NCBI GenBank assembly: GCA_947457395.1
Contig: CANGVA010000001.1
Span: forward strand, 1 to 64,000
Source of the DNA: Bacteroidota bacterium
Lineage (GTDB): Bacteria > Bacteroidota > Bacteroidia > UKL13-3
Direction of reading: 5' to 3'
DNA length: 64,000 bases
Shown in pieces: positions 9,101 through 16,871 of the stretch (position 1 is the first letter of the stretch; each line of letters opens with the position of its first letter). Position numbers and translations under genes: made by a program. The notes beneath the pieces were generated by a model. The model did no database searches. It saw only the letters and a list, made by a program, of their open reading frames with translations, and had not been told where the DNA came from.

Positions 9101-9844
9101 TTATTCAACCAAAATTTTATTCAGGGCTATTTTATCACCACTGCTTAGCCTGATAATATAAAGTCCCGGAGAAAAAGAATCGATAGCTATTTCTTCTGTG
9201 ATGTAGTAATCTGCCGGCTTATCAAATACTTTTTTATAAACTGCTTTTCCCTGCATATCCAGCATTTCTAGGGTGCTTAGTTCTGATTGTAAATTCTCCA
9301 AATCAACCTTTACAAAATGTTTGGCAGGATTGGGATATACTTTTAATGTTTGTGCCTTTTCTATTTCTATGCCACCGTTATAAGCCAAGACCCTGAAGTT
9401 ATAATTAGAGCTTGAGTCTACCCGTATAAAATCTGTTCCTGCCGCTTTTATCCATGATTGGATGTATATTTTAATCGGATATTTACCTGCTACTGAAGGG
9501 CTGTCGGTGCGACCAAAAAATGTGGCACAACCAAGCGTACCGCCTTTCCACGTGCAACTTGCTGGGGTGCACTCATAACTGAATCCCGGGGGTATACCAC
9601 CCATGAAAATCAATCTGGCTGAATCTACCGTTGCTTGCACAGGGAACCCATTATAAACCAGTGTTGAATCTTTTGGAACCCTGAATGTAAGCACCTGATA
9701 GTATTTATAACCAACCATTGCAAACGGAAGCGTATCGGGATGCATAAGACCGCTACCTATAGCAGGATTAGGTGTGCAAGGCTGTGCCCACAAGCTGCAA
9801 TTTAGGGCTAAGGCAAAGGATAACAACACAAGTAATTTTTTCAT
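9101..9844 (-). CDS. Secreted protein with T9SS type A C-terminal sorting domain
   Basis: A 247-residue protein. The chosen ATG at 9844 opens a clean signal peptide (MKKLLVLLSFALAL...LWAQ); the longer open frame upstream runs into the small CxxC gene. The mature part has four Cys and no recognised catalytic motif. The last about 75 residues are a type A sorting domain (LKVYPNPAKHFVKVDL, then a MLDMQGK beta-turn, then GLYIIRLSSG and final NKILVE). Such domains direct export through the type IX system with C-terminal processing. It probably stays at the cell surface or is released; the function is unknown. Confidence 0.85.
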   Translation of the reverse strand: MKKLLVLLSFALALNCSLWAQPCTPNPAIGSGLMHPDTLPFAMVGYKYYQVLTFRVPKDSTLVYNGFPVQATVDSARLIFMGGIPPGFSYECTPASCTWKGGTLGCATFFGRTDSPSVAGKYPIKIYIQSWIKAAGTDFIRVDSSSNYNFRVLAYNGGIEIEKAQTLKVYPNPAKHFVKVDLENLQSELSTLEMLDMQGKAVYKKVFDKPADYYITEEIAIDSFSPGLYIIRLSSGDKIALNKILVE

Positions 9845-9903
9845 AAGTAAGTAAATCGTAAATCGAATATAGAAAAATATCTCTGTAATTGAAAACATGC
9901 GCA

Positions 9904-10059
9904 CTAGTTGCTGCATGAATTGGTTTCGTGTATTTGCTTTACCCAATCTTGTGTGCTAATGGTTGTTGTTGCCTCCAAAGAGCAGTATTCGCAAGAGTTT
10001 CCGGATTCATCATAACCCTTGCCTTCACATACCGGACAAACATAGCCACAACCCGCCAT
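9904..10059 (-). CDS. 51-residue CxxC zinc-ribbon-like protein
   Basis: A small open frame starting ATG at 10059 and ending TAG at 9904 encodes MAGCGYVCPVCEGKGYDESG followed by NSCEYC. Residues 4-26 contain CxxxCxxC and CxxC pairs around a GKGY turn, like the CxxCxGxG zinc-binding modules of DnaJ-type proteins. It starts 7 nt after the miaA stop on the same strand, so translation is probably coupled to miaA. The Cys and Gly spacing, which random sequence would not give, supports a real gene. A zinc-binding role is inferred; a protein or RNA partner is unknown. Confidence 0.75.
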   Translation of the reverse strand: MAGCGYVCPVCEGKGYDESGNSCEYCSLEATTTISTQDWVKQIHETNSCSN

Positions 10060-10065
10060 AAGATA

Positions 10066-11010
10066 TTAAGCTAAATTTTGTATAAAATAATGGTAGTGTT
10101 GTGTAAACGTATAGAGTTTTTCATCTTCAGGCAAAGATGCATCCACCCAAATAATTTCACAACCTTCTCTCTCTATTTTTCTGAAATAAGTCATTTGTCT
10201 TTTAGCAAATTGCTGTATGGCAGTTGTTAGTTGCATCATTAACTCATCTTTATTTATCCGCCCCATCAGGTAATAAGTGATAAATTTATACTCCAGGCCA
10301 AAATAAATGAGTTGATCTTGGTTTAAGCCTTTTTCCATAAGTAATTGAACTTCGTCAATTAACCCATTTTCTATCCGCTGCTTGAGGCGTGTGGCAATGT
10401 TTTTTCTTCGCTCTTCTACACTATTTTTTAGCCCTAACACCAGGGTTTTTCTTTTAATACTTTCAGGCTTCGGCAATGTATGTTGTTCAAGCCAGACTGC
10501 AATCTCTATTGCTCTTATACAGCGTTTAATGGTGCTTAAATCTGCAATTACCTTGTATGCATTTTCGGGTAATTGATTAAAGAAGGATTGTAATTCAACC
10601 AATGGTTTATCCCCAATCTCCGCTCTTAGATTATGGTTTATCGGAACAGCCGTGTATTGATAGTTTTTTAACACAGCTTGTATGTATAAACCACTGCCAC
10701 CACACATAATTGGAATGCAGTTTTTGGCAGTAACTTGTTCAATGGCATCTTCGCAATCTTTCATAAAGCGATGAACATCATACCGCTCGGTTGGCTCAAC
10801 AATATCTATCAAATGAAAAGGCACAGGTATTCCGTTAACCACATATGCATCATAATCTTTGCCTGTGCCAATATTCATGTGTTTATATACCTGTCTGGAG
10901 TCGGCACTAATGATTTCACCATTTACAAGATGGGCTATTTGCGCTGCAAATATTGTTTTACCTATAGCTGTAGGTCCCAGCACAACAATTAAAGGAGATG
11001 CTGATTGCAA
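10066..11010 (-). CDS. miaA: tRNA dimethylallyltransferase
   Basis: A 314-residue enzyme that adds a dimethylallyl group to N6 of A37 in tRNAs reading UNN codons. Visible motifs are the P-loop GPTAIGKT, the catalytic ISADSRQVYKHMNIGTGK, HLIDIVEPTERYDV and GGSGLYIQAV. Later come GLEYK and the QFAKRQMTYFRK tail that binds tRNA. The start is TTG at 11010: no ATG lies upstream before an in-frame TAA, and it places the P-loop at the usual distance. A small CxxC protein gene follows 7 nt downstream. Confidence 0.95.
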   Translation of the reverse strand: MQSASPLIVVLGPTAIGKTIFAAQIAHLVNGEIISADSRQVYKHMNIGTGKDYDAYVVNGIPVPFHLIDIVEPTERYDVHRFMKDCEDAIEQVTAKNCIPIMCGGSGLYIQAVLKNYQYTAVPINHNLRAEIGDKPLVELQSFFNQLPENAYKVIADLSTIKRCIRAIEIAVWLEQHTLPKPESIKRKTLVLGLKNSVEERRKNIATRLKQRIENGLIDEVQLLMEKGLNQDQLIYFGLEYKFITYYLMGRINKDELMMQLTTAIQQFAKRQMTYFRKIEREGCEIIWVDASLPEDEKLYTFTQHYHYFIQNLA

Positions 11011-11134
11011 TGTTTTGAAGAATTTATTTTATACAAAGGTATTGGGTATATGGCATATTTTAACAAGCAACCAAATATGAACAAAGGTGCTGCATAATTG
11101 AATGGCGGTTATCTGACAATAATATAAAGTAGCT

Positions 11135-11932
11135 TTATAATTGGTTTAGCACATATTTAAATGCACCGCTGTTGTATGCAAGCAGGCAGTGGTTTTTATT
11201 GATATGCGTGGGCAGGCGGTTTGCAGCATAACGTTTATTGTTTATACAATAAAACAGCTGTGGTGAAGTATATCCGGTATAAGAAAAGCCGAGTTTTATA
11301 TAACTATGTCCAGTGCCCCAATCAGCATCTGCATAGGTCATGAGATGTTTAGCCTGGTGCTGATGCAAAAAATGCGAAAGAAGTTTACTTAGTCCTCCCA
11401 CTATTCGATATCCGGTTGCCGCACAAAATCTTTCTAATTCATATGAGCGGTAATACACCGGTCCGTCTGTCATTACCCTGCTTTTACCGAAAGTAGCAAC
11501 AGCTACCAATGCATCATTATGTATAAGTCCGTATTTATAGTAAGCTGATGTACCTCCTTGCAGGTGATGTGTTTCCAGAAAACTTTGGGTTGTTTGTTTG
11601 TCAAGCCTCACACAATCGGTATCTCTGCCATGCATATGCCGGCCGTTTCCTGCATAGGCTTGCAAGCGAGATATAATAATGGAGCGATTGTTGTTCCACA
11701 CATCGCTCCATAATTTTATTCTGGTAAAATTTGTATCTACTGTACTGTTAAAATAGGTAGTATCCGGAAATGCTTTATTTATTTCTGCAAGATCAATACA
11801 CTCAATAAAAATATCTTTTGATAGGGCCTTTATACAAGGAAACAAAGCAGTAAAAGGAGTTTTATCTGCACGTATCCAGTTATTGTCAAGGGTAGATAAT
11901 ACTTGCTCAATAAATGGTAAATCAGGCATCAA
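11135..11932 (-). CDS. Mom/GNAT-like protein of phage-associated type
   Basis: A 265-residue soluble protein. The C-terminal half has the signature seen in Mom-like acyltransferase-fold proteins often carried by phages: LETHHLQGG, GLIHNDALVAVATFG, YELERFCAATGYRIVGG followed by SKLLSHFL, then TYADADWGTGHSYIKLGFSYTG. The N-terminal about 110 residues are not recognised; in phage relatives this half often carries an endonuclease, but no nuclease motif is visible here. Possible roles are nucleic-acid base modification or another N-acyl transfer. It is isolated between miaA and the FKBP genes. Confidence 0.6.
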   Translation of the reverse strand: MMPDLPFIEQVLSTLDNNWIRADKTPFTALFPCIKALSKDIFIECIDLAEINKAFPDTTYFNSTVDTNFTRIKLWSDVWNNNRSIIISRLQAYAGNGRHMHGRDTDCVRLDKQTTQSFLETHHLQGGTSAYYKYGLIHNDALVAVATFGKSRVMTDGPVYYRSYELERFCAATGYRIVGGLSKLLSHFLHQHQAKHLMTYADADWGTGHSYIKLGFSYTGYTSPQLFYCINNKRYAANRLPTHINKNHCLLAYNSGAFKYVLNQL

Positions 11933-11966
11933 CTCAGTTGCGTTTTGTTTACCTAATTAATATTGG

Positions 11967-12800
11967 CTATTGAACACCTACGAGTTCACAATCAAAAAGT
12001 AAGGTTGCATTTTGAGGAATAACCGGTGGTCTTCCTGCAGCACCATAGCCTAACTCAGCCGGAATGATGAGGCGTATTTTATCACCCGTTTTCATCAGGC
12101 TGATGCCTTCTTCCCAACCTTTAATTACGTTGCCTTGGCCTAAAGGGAAAGCTATGGGTTGGCCCCTGTCGTATGATGAATCGAATACTTTGCCATTAAG
12201 TAAAAATCCGGTGTAATGCACACTTACGGTTTTGCCTGCCTGTGCCTGAGTGGCATTGGCATCAGCATTTTTGCTAACTATAATATATTTGAGTCCGCTT
12301 GGTGTAGTAACCGTATCGGTGTTGCTTAGTTTCCATGGCTGGGTTGGCATTTTTATGTCCATTAGTTCCACTTCAAAAATCAGGGTTGAATTTGGAGGAA
12401 TCGTTCCCATATCCATCTCTCCATAGCCAAGCTGAGGGGGCACGGTAAGCACTGCTTTATCGCCCACTTTAAGCATGGCAATGCCCTCATCCCATCCTTT
12501 AATTACCCCACCTGTTCCAAGTTTAAAGGAAAAAGGCTGGCCCCTATCTCTTGAGCTATCGAACTTGGTGCCATTGGTAAGCGTTCCCACATAATGCACA
12601 TAAACCATGGCACCGGCTTCGGCTTTTGGTCCGTTTCCTTTTTGTATAATCTTATACTTAAGACCCGATGCGGTGGTATACTCCTTGTTTAATTCAGGAT
12701 TAAAAGGTTTTACTTTTTTTGGAGCTGCTTTTTTTTGGGCATGAGCGCCAATGGCAGCAAAAAGGAAAAACAGGAAGGCTGCTTTCTTCATAGTTAGCAT
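11967..12800 (-). CDS. Periplasmic FKBP-type prolyl isomerase with two FKBP domains
   Basis: A 277-residue exported protein with two tandem FKBP domains (about 38-150 and 160-277). Each has the pattern VHYxGxLxNGxxFDSSxDRGQP, then VIKGWDEG or VIKGWEEG, then LGYG. These catalyse cis-trans isomerisation at proline and help fold envelope proteins. The first ATG overlaps the upstream stop as TAATG; a second ATG three codons on (12791) gives a tighter signal peptide (MKKAAFLFFLFAAIGAHAQ). It is translationally coupled to the FKBP lipoprotein gene upstream. Confidence 0.92.
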   Translation of the reverse strand: MLTMKKAAFLFFLFAAIGAHAQKKAAPKKVKPFNPELNKEYTTASGLKYKIIQKGNGPKAEAGAMVYVHYVGTLTNGTKFDSSRDRGQPFSFKLGTGGVIKGWDEGIAMLKVGDKAVLTVPPQLGYGEMDMGTIPPNSTLIFEVELMDIKMPTQPWKLSNTDTVTTPSGLKYIIVSKNADANATQAQAGKTVSVHYTGFLLNGKVFDSSYDRGQPIAFPLGQGNVIKGWEEGISLMKTGDKIRLIIPAELGYGAAGRPPVIPQNATLLFDCELVGVQ

Positions 12801-13636
12801 TAATTTACTTTAACCAGTTCTACATCAAAAATAAGGCTGGTGCATGGTAAAATAGGCCCGGTACCTCTTTCTCCATAAGCCAGTGGCCATGGTATAATTA
12901 GCTTATAACGTGCACCTTCTTTCATGAGAGACAGACCCTCATCCCAGCCTGGAATTACCTGGCCAAGACCTACCACGAACTCAAATGGCTCGTCTCTATC
13001 CATATTCTGATCAAACACTTCGCCATTCATAAAATAACCTTTGTACTTTACATTAACACGACTGCCTTTTGATGCTTGTTTGCCTGTGCCTTCTTTTTCT
13101 GCAACATAACGCAATCCGCTTGCTGTTTGTTGTACGTTTTGTAAAGTTGAAACATAGCTTGAAAGGGCTAATGAATCTTTTGTTTTAAGTTCATTAATTT
13201 GCTCCATGCGCTTCTTTTCCATCTCGCCCTGATTAAACACATCAACCAGTTTCATAATCATTTTAACGCGTTCGCCATCTTTCAGGTTTGCCGGCTTAGG
13301 CATACCAAAACTTTTTTGATACAGGGTGTCTGCATTAATATATGCAACAGCACTATCTCCTTTGGCAAGCAGGGCAAATACTTCTTTGAGAGAAGCCTCA
13401 TCAGCTGGAATGTAACGTGGTTGGTTATCTGTAAAAGTTTCCATCATCAGTGAATCATTTGATTCAATGGTCATTTTGAAATTAAGCAGGAGTATTTCAC
13501 CGGCTTGAGGCATGCGCTCATTTTCATTATGGTCAAAAATCTGATATTGCACACCAGACTCTGTTGTTTCCAGTTTGTTGCCGCAAGAGGCAAAAAAAGC
13601 TGCTGCTGCAGCCAAAAGGTAAATTGATTTTTTCAT
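12800..13636 (-). CDS. FKBP-type prolyl isomerase lipoprotein
   Basis: A 278-residue lipoprotein with lipobox FASC (Cys 18). The N-terminal half (about 25-150) resembles a degenerate FKBP-like domain. A helical linker (MEKKRMEQINELKTKDSL) leads to a C-terminal FKBP domain (about 170-278; VNVKYKGYFMNGEVFDQN, QVIPGWDEGLSLM, LAYGERGTGPILPCTSLIFD). The layout resembles FkpA/Mip-type chaperone-isomerases, with a spacer helix before the active domain. Its stop overlaps the start of the two-domain FKBP gene (TAATG). Confidence 0.9.
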   Translation of the reverse strand: MKKSIYLLAAAAAFFASCGNKLETTESGVQYQIFDHNENERMPQAGEILLLNFKMTIESNDSLMMETFTDNQPRYIPADEASLKEVFALLAKGDSAVAYINADTLYQKSFGMPKPANLKDGERVKMIMKLVDVFNQGEMEKKRMEQINELKTKDSLALSSYVSTLQNVQQTASGLRYVAEKEGTGKQASKGSRVNVKYKGYFMNGEVFDQNMDRDEPFEFVVGLGQVIPGWDEGLSLMKEGARYKLIIPWPLAYGERGTGPILPCTSLIFDVELVKVN

Positions 13637-13679
13637 GTATTTATAAGTCGTGTTTGTATTATTAATGGCTGCAAGTTAA

Positions 13680-14633
13680 TTAAACAAGCAGGTGTTTGTA
13701 TGCTTTGAGTGCAGATTTAAATTGCTGCTCAACTTCTTCTAGGGCAGCTGTGCTTTCGCCACCGGCAGCGCTAAAATGGCCTCCGCCATTAAAATACTGC
13801 CTTGCAAACTCATTTGCCGGAAAACTGCCCTTGGCTCTGAAAGACATCTTGCGCAGCACGGTCCTGTCAACTATTAGCACAGAGAGCTTAATTCCTTTAA
13901 TACTTAAACCATAGTTTACAAGGCCCTCAGTATCTCCTGTAATAATTTCAAATTTTTTCAGCTCTCCGGCACTTACACAAATCAATGCTGTATTATACTC
14001 CTCAAGTATCTGAAGTTTTTCACTCAGGCAATAGCCAATAAAGCGGGTTCTGTTTGCCGAGTAATTATCATAAATGGATTCAAATATTTTATTAGGCATG
14101 GCGCCTTTTTCAAGCAAAACAGCAGCCACCCGGTGCGTGCTGGGATAGGTGCTGTTATGTTTAAAAGATGCGGTGTCTGTCATGATACCGGCATATAAGC
14201 AGGAAGCTACATCGTCTGTTATTTTGTCAACTTCGCCCAATTGTTCAATGAAATGAAAAACCAGTTCACAGGTAGAACTTGCCTTAATGGTATGCAGACC
14301 AAATTCAGCAAAAGCCTCAGGTTCCAGGTGGTGATCTATCATAACCTTTTTGGCTGCAGCGGCTTGTACCAGTGCACCTAAATCATTGATGCGTTTAAGG
14401 GCATTAAAATCCAGACAAAAAATGATATCTGCTTTCTCCACCAATTCAGCCCCGCGTATTCTGTCATCTTCAAAATTAATAACCGTATTTTCTCCGGGTA
14501 GCCATTTTAAAAAGCTGCCATAATCTGTTGGCGTTAGAACAGTTGAGCGTATGTTTAGTTGCAGCAAGAAGTTATATAAACCCAAAGAAGAACCTAATGC
14601 ATCGGCATCTGGCTTGTGATGTGTTGTAATCAC
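13680..14633 (-). CDS. nrnA: DHH/DHHA1 phosphoesterase, NrnA-like (nanoRNase/pAp phosphatase)
   Basis: A protein of at least 317 residues with the DHH family motifs: HHKPDADALGSS (motif I), FCLDFNA (II), IDHHLEP (III, the DHH triad) and the DHHA1 signature NGGGHFSAAGG near the C-terminus. Homologues degrade oligoribonucleotides of two to five bases and dephosphorylate pAp. The first standard start is GTG at 14633, but this removes the usual N-terminal helix and strand. The frame stays open to an in-frame TAA at 14703-14705 and encodes a family-like segment (NIIDIKPLLLASKAPNVV). Translation may therefore begin at a non-standard codon such as ATT 14702 or CTG 14690. Confidence 0.88.
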   Translation of the reverse strand: MITTHHKPDADALGSSLGLYNFLLQLNIRSTVLTPTDYGSFLKWLPGENTVINFEDDRIRGAELVEKADIIFCLDFNALKRINDLGALVQAAAAKKVMIDHHLEPEAFAEFGLHTIKASSTCELVFHFIEQLGEVDKITDDVASCLYAGIMTDTASFKHNSTYPSTHRVAAVLLEKGAMPNKIFESIYDNYSANRTRFIGYCLSEKLQILEEYNTALICVSAGELKKFEIITGDTEGLVNYGLSIKGIKLSVLIVDRTVLRKMSFRAKGSFPANEFARQYFNGGGHFSAAGGESTAALEEVEQQFKSALKAYKHLLV

Positions 14634-14745
14634 AACATTTGGGGCTTTAGATGCCAGCAGAAGCGGCTTTATATCAATAATATTATTCAGCGGTATAAAA
14701 ATTTAGCGGGTGCAAATGTCGATAAAAATCACACATTTCAAAATC

Positions 14746-15888
14746 TTAAAAAGCCTCATTCATAGTGATATAAATAGCGCGGCTGCCATCGCCCATCCAG
14801 CCCATATCCAAACGCATGTTCATCCGCTCTCTGGGTATGGCTTTCATGCGCACGCCCAGTCCTAAATTTAGTTGTTGCCGGTTAAAAATATCTCTTGCAT
14901 TTGCGCTTACTCCTCCAAAGCCACCAAAGGCCGTAACAGAAACAGGGCCCCAAACAGTTTTGCGAAATTCCGCCTGAGTAGCCATTAGGTTTTTGTCCCT
15001 AAAACGTCCGTTGTAATATCCGCGCATAAAATTTTCGTTGCCTACAGCAGGCAGCATTCTAAAAGGTACGATGCCCTCTGTGGTTTGCCAGATGAGTTGC
15101 ATGGCCAGCACGTTTTCGTTCCACAGGCGAATGTATTTGCGCGCATCAAGCGCTAGGCTTGTAAATTCGTAATTGCTGCCCATAGCCGGATGATAAAAGC
15201 ATGTAGACAGCTCAACGAAACTACCCTTAAACGGAAAAAAGATATTGTCTCTGCTATCATAATAAATGGTGGGGCCAATGCCTGAAGCAAGGTAGCCACC
15301 TGCTCCTTTAAAATTGCCTGAGCGCAAAATGCCTGCCATGGGCGCATCAATGCTATACATTTGCTCAAAATGGTATTGCAGGCCGGCATAAAGCGATGTG
15401 GCAAGCAAATAGCCGGCCCTGATGTTTAAGCGGTGAAGTCTAAAACTGTAAAGTTCTCTGGCTTCCAATGGCATTTTGTTTCCTACGCCCCAGAAGTATT
15501 CTGTAAAATCGGTAAACAAATACTGACCCCTGATATTGATTTTATTTGTCCTTGAAAAATACTCAACCTGTGGCCTTACTGAATATTGGTTGTTTTGTGT
15601 ATAGGCCATATTAACCCTGATTGCCGAAGGCCGGGTTAGCGAATCGTTATTTTTTGATCGGAAAATAAAAGAGGTTGAAACACCTATATTCCAGCGTGTT
15701 TCAGGCCTGTAAGAAAATAGCGGAATAACCAGTAAATACTTTTTATGTGGCTTAGCCGAATCGCCCTGCACAATATTATATCCCCAATCTAAGGTTCGCC
15801 TGATAAAGTCTTTTCTCTGAGCAAACAAGCTATTGCCGCATGCAATAAGCAACAAAAGAGCAAAGCAATATTTTCTGTTTACAACCAT
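14746..15888 (-). CDS. BamA/TamA-like surface-antigen beta-barrel protein
   Basis: A 380-residue outer-membrane protein with signal peptide (about 1-23, ending LFAQ) and a barrel like the C-terminal half of BamA/TamA. It has GIGPTIYYDSRDN followed by IFFPFKGSF, NENFMRGYYNGRFRDKN and GLGVRMKA. No POTRA domains are present, so it is a barrel-only member of unknown function. Its start overlaps the end of the DUF4421 gene by 10 nt, and both follow asnS, so the three form one transcription unit. Confidence 0.85.
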   Translation of the reverse strand: MVVNRKYCFALLLLIACGNSLFAQRKDFIRRTLDWGYNIVQGDSAKPHKKYLLVIPLFSYRPETRWNIGVSTSFIFRSKNNDSLTRPSAIRVNMAYTQNNQYSVRPQVEYFSRTNKINIRGQYLFTDFTEYFWGVGNKMPLEARELYSFRLHRLNIRAGYLLATSLYAGLQYHFEQMYSIDAPMAGILRSGNFKGAGGYLASGIGPTIYYDSRDNIFFPFKGSFVELSTCFYHPAMGSNYEFTSLALDARKYIRLWNENVLAMQLIWQTTEGIVPFRMLPAVGNENFMRGYYNGRFRDKNLMATQAEFRKTVWGPVSVTAFGGFGGVSANARDIFNRQQLNLGLGVRMKAIPRERMNMRLDMGWMGDGSRAIYITMNEAF

Positions 15889-16871
15889 TTAATTCGGAAA
15901 AAACTATTTAAGCGAACACCTAAATTAACGCCATAACTGATGGTTTGCAATGATACCTGTTTGGTATTAAATACATTCAGGCTGCGGTCATAAACCACAA
16001 ACATACTGGCAAACCAATTATGGTGGTTAATGCCTGCGGTTAGTTTAGCATGAAAATCAAAATCGGCACTAAAGCCATCAAATCGGCCGGCTTTCGCCAA
16101 ATACTCGTATGTTCCGATACCGGCACCCGCAAATACAGAAGGTGAAATAAAGTACAGACCGTTTTTGCTCACAAAATTATAGCCATATCCGGGACGAATA
16201 TTGAGTGTAAAAAACCGAATATCAATTAAGCCGGTAAGGCTTTCGAAATTATCAGCAGAGTCGATTACTGCCGGGATAACAGAACTGCCGGAAACCATGC
16301 TGCGGTGATGCATATTTCCAAGTAATACAAATGAGCCGGAGGAAATGCGTTGTTGTTCCTGCTGAGAAATAGCAGAGCGATAAGAGAACCGCTTATTCAG
16401 TGCATAAAATAAACTAAGGCCATAGTTTGTTAGCCTTGTATTGGGTAGGGCCTGAATGGGCGAAGCATCGGTGGCAGCTCTGTAAAGGCCATCAAAATTG
16501 CGAAAATAAATTTCACCTCCCCAGCGGTTTTTAAAGTATCCGAATGATAAATCTACAAAACGGGTTCTACCATATGAATTGGTATTTAAATCAGTGCCGG
16601 GTATTTGGCCACCAATAAATAAAGTTACCTTTTTTAAGCCAAAAGAAAACCCAATTTGGTTGCGCACATTTGGTGAAATGCGCACAGAGAAATCTTTGTT
16701 TTTTAGCTGTGGGTTAAGTATAAAGCCAACATCGGTATTCCAGGCATTGACCTGAATATTGTTTTGTTTTTGAAATTGTTTAATATACAATGTATCTGCA
16801 TTGCCGGCCGTTTGCGCAGCAGCCACCATTGCACTAAATAACAAAACCGGTATTAAGCAATGCTTGATCAA
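15879..16871 (-). CDS. DUF4421-like outer-membrane protein
   Basis: A 330-residue exported protein. The start is a TTG at 16871 forming a TTGA overlap with the asnS stop; the signal peptide ends VAAAQ. The body matches DUF4421 outer-membrane proteins: VRISPNVRNQIGFSFGLKK, then a predicted strand with GQIPGTD, then YGRTRFVDLSFGYF and a GLYRA turn. Alternating hydrophobic strands suggest a beta-barrel. No function is established for the family. It lies between asnS and the BamA-like gene and overlaps both. Confidence 0.75.
   Translation of the reverse strand: MIKHCLIPVLLFSAMVAAAQTAGNADTLYIKQFQKQNNIQVNAWNTDVGFILNPQLKNKDFSVRISPNVRNQIGFSFGLKKVTLFIGGQIPGTDLNTNSYGRTRFVDLSFGYFKNRWGGEIYFRNFDGLYRAATDASPIQALPNTRLTNYGLSLFYALNKRFSYRSAISQQEQQRISSGSFVLLGNMHHRSMVSGSSVIPAVIDSADNFESLTGLIDIRFFTLNIRPGYGYNFVSKNGLYFISPSVFAGAGIGTYEYLAKAGRFDGFSADFDFHAKLTAGINHHNWFASMFVVYDRSLNVFNTKQVSLQTISYGVNLGVRLNSFFRIKWL

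Noticed and set aside
9847-9946. N-terminal extension of the T9SS protein at 9101-9844
   Set aside because: The extension overlaps the small CxxC gene and would bury the signal peptide 35 residues inside the protein.
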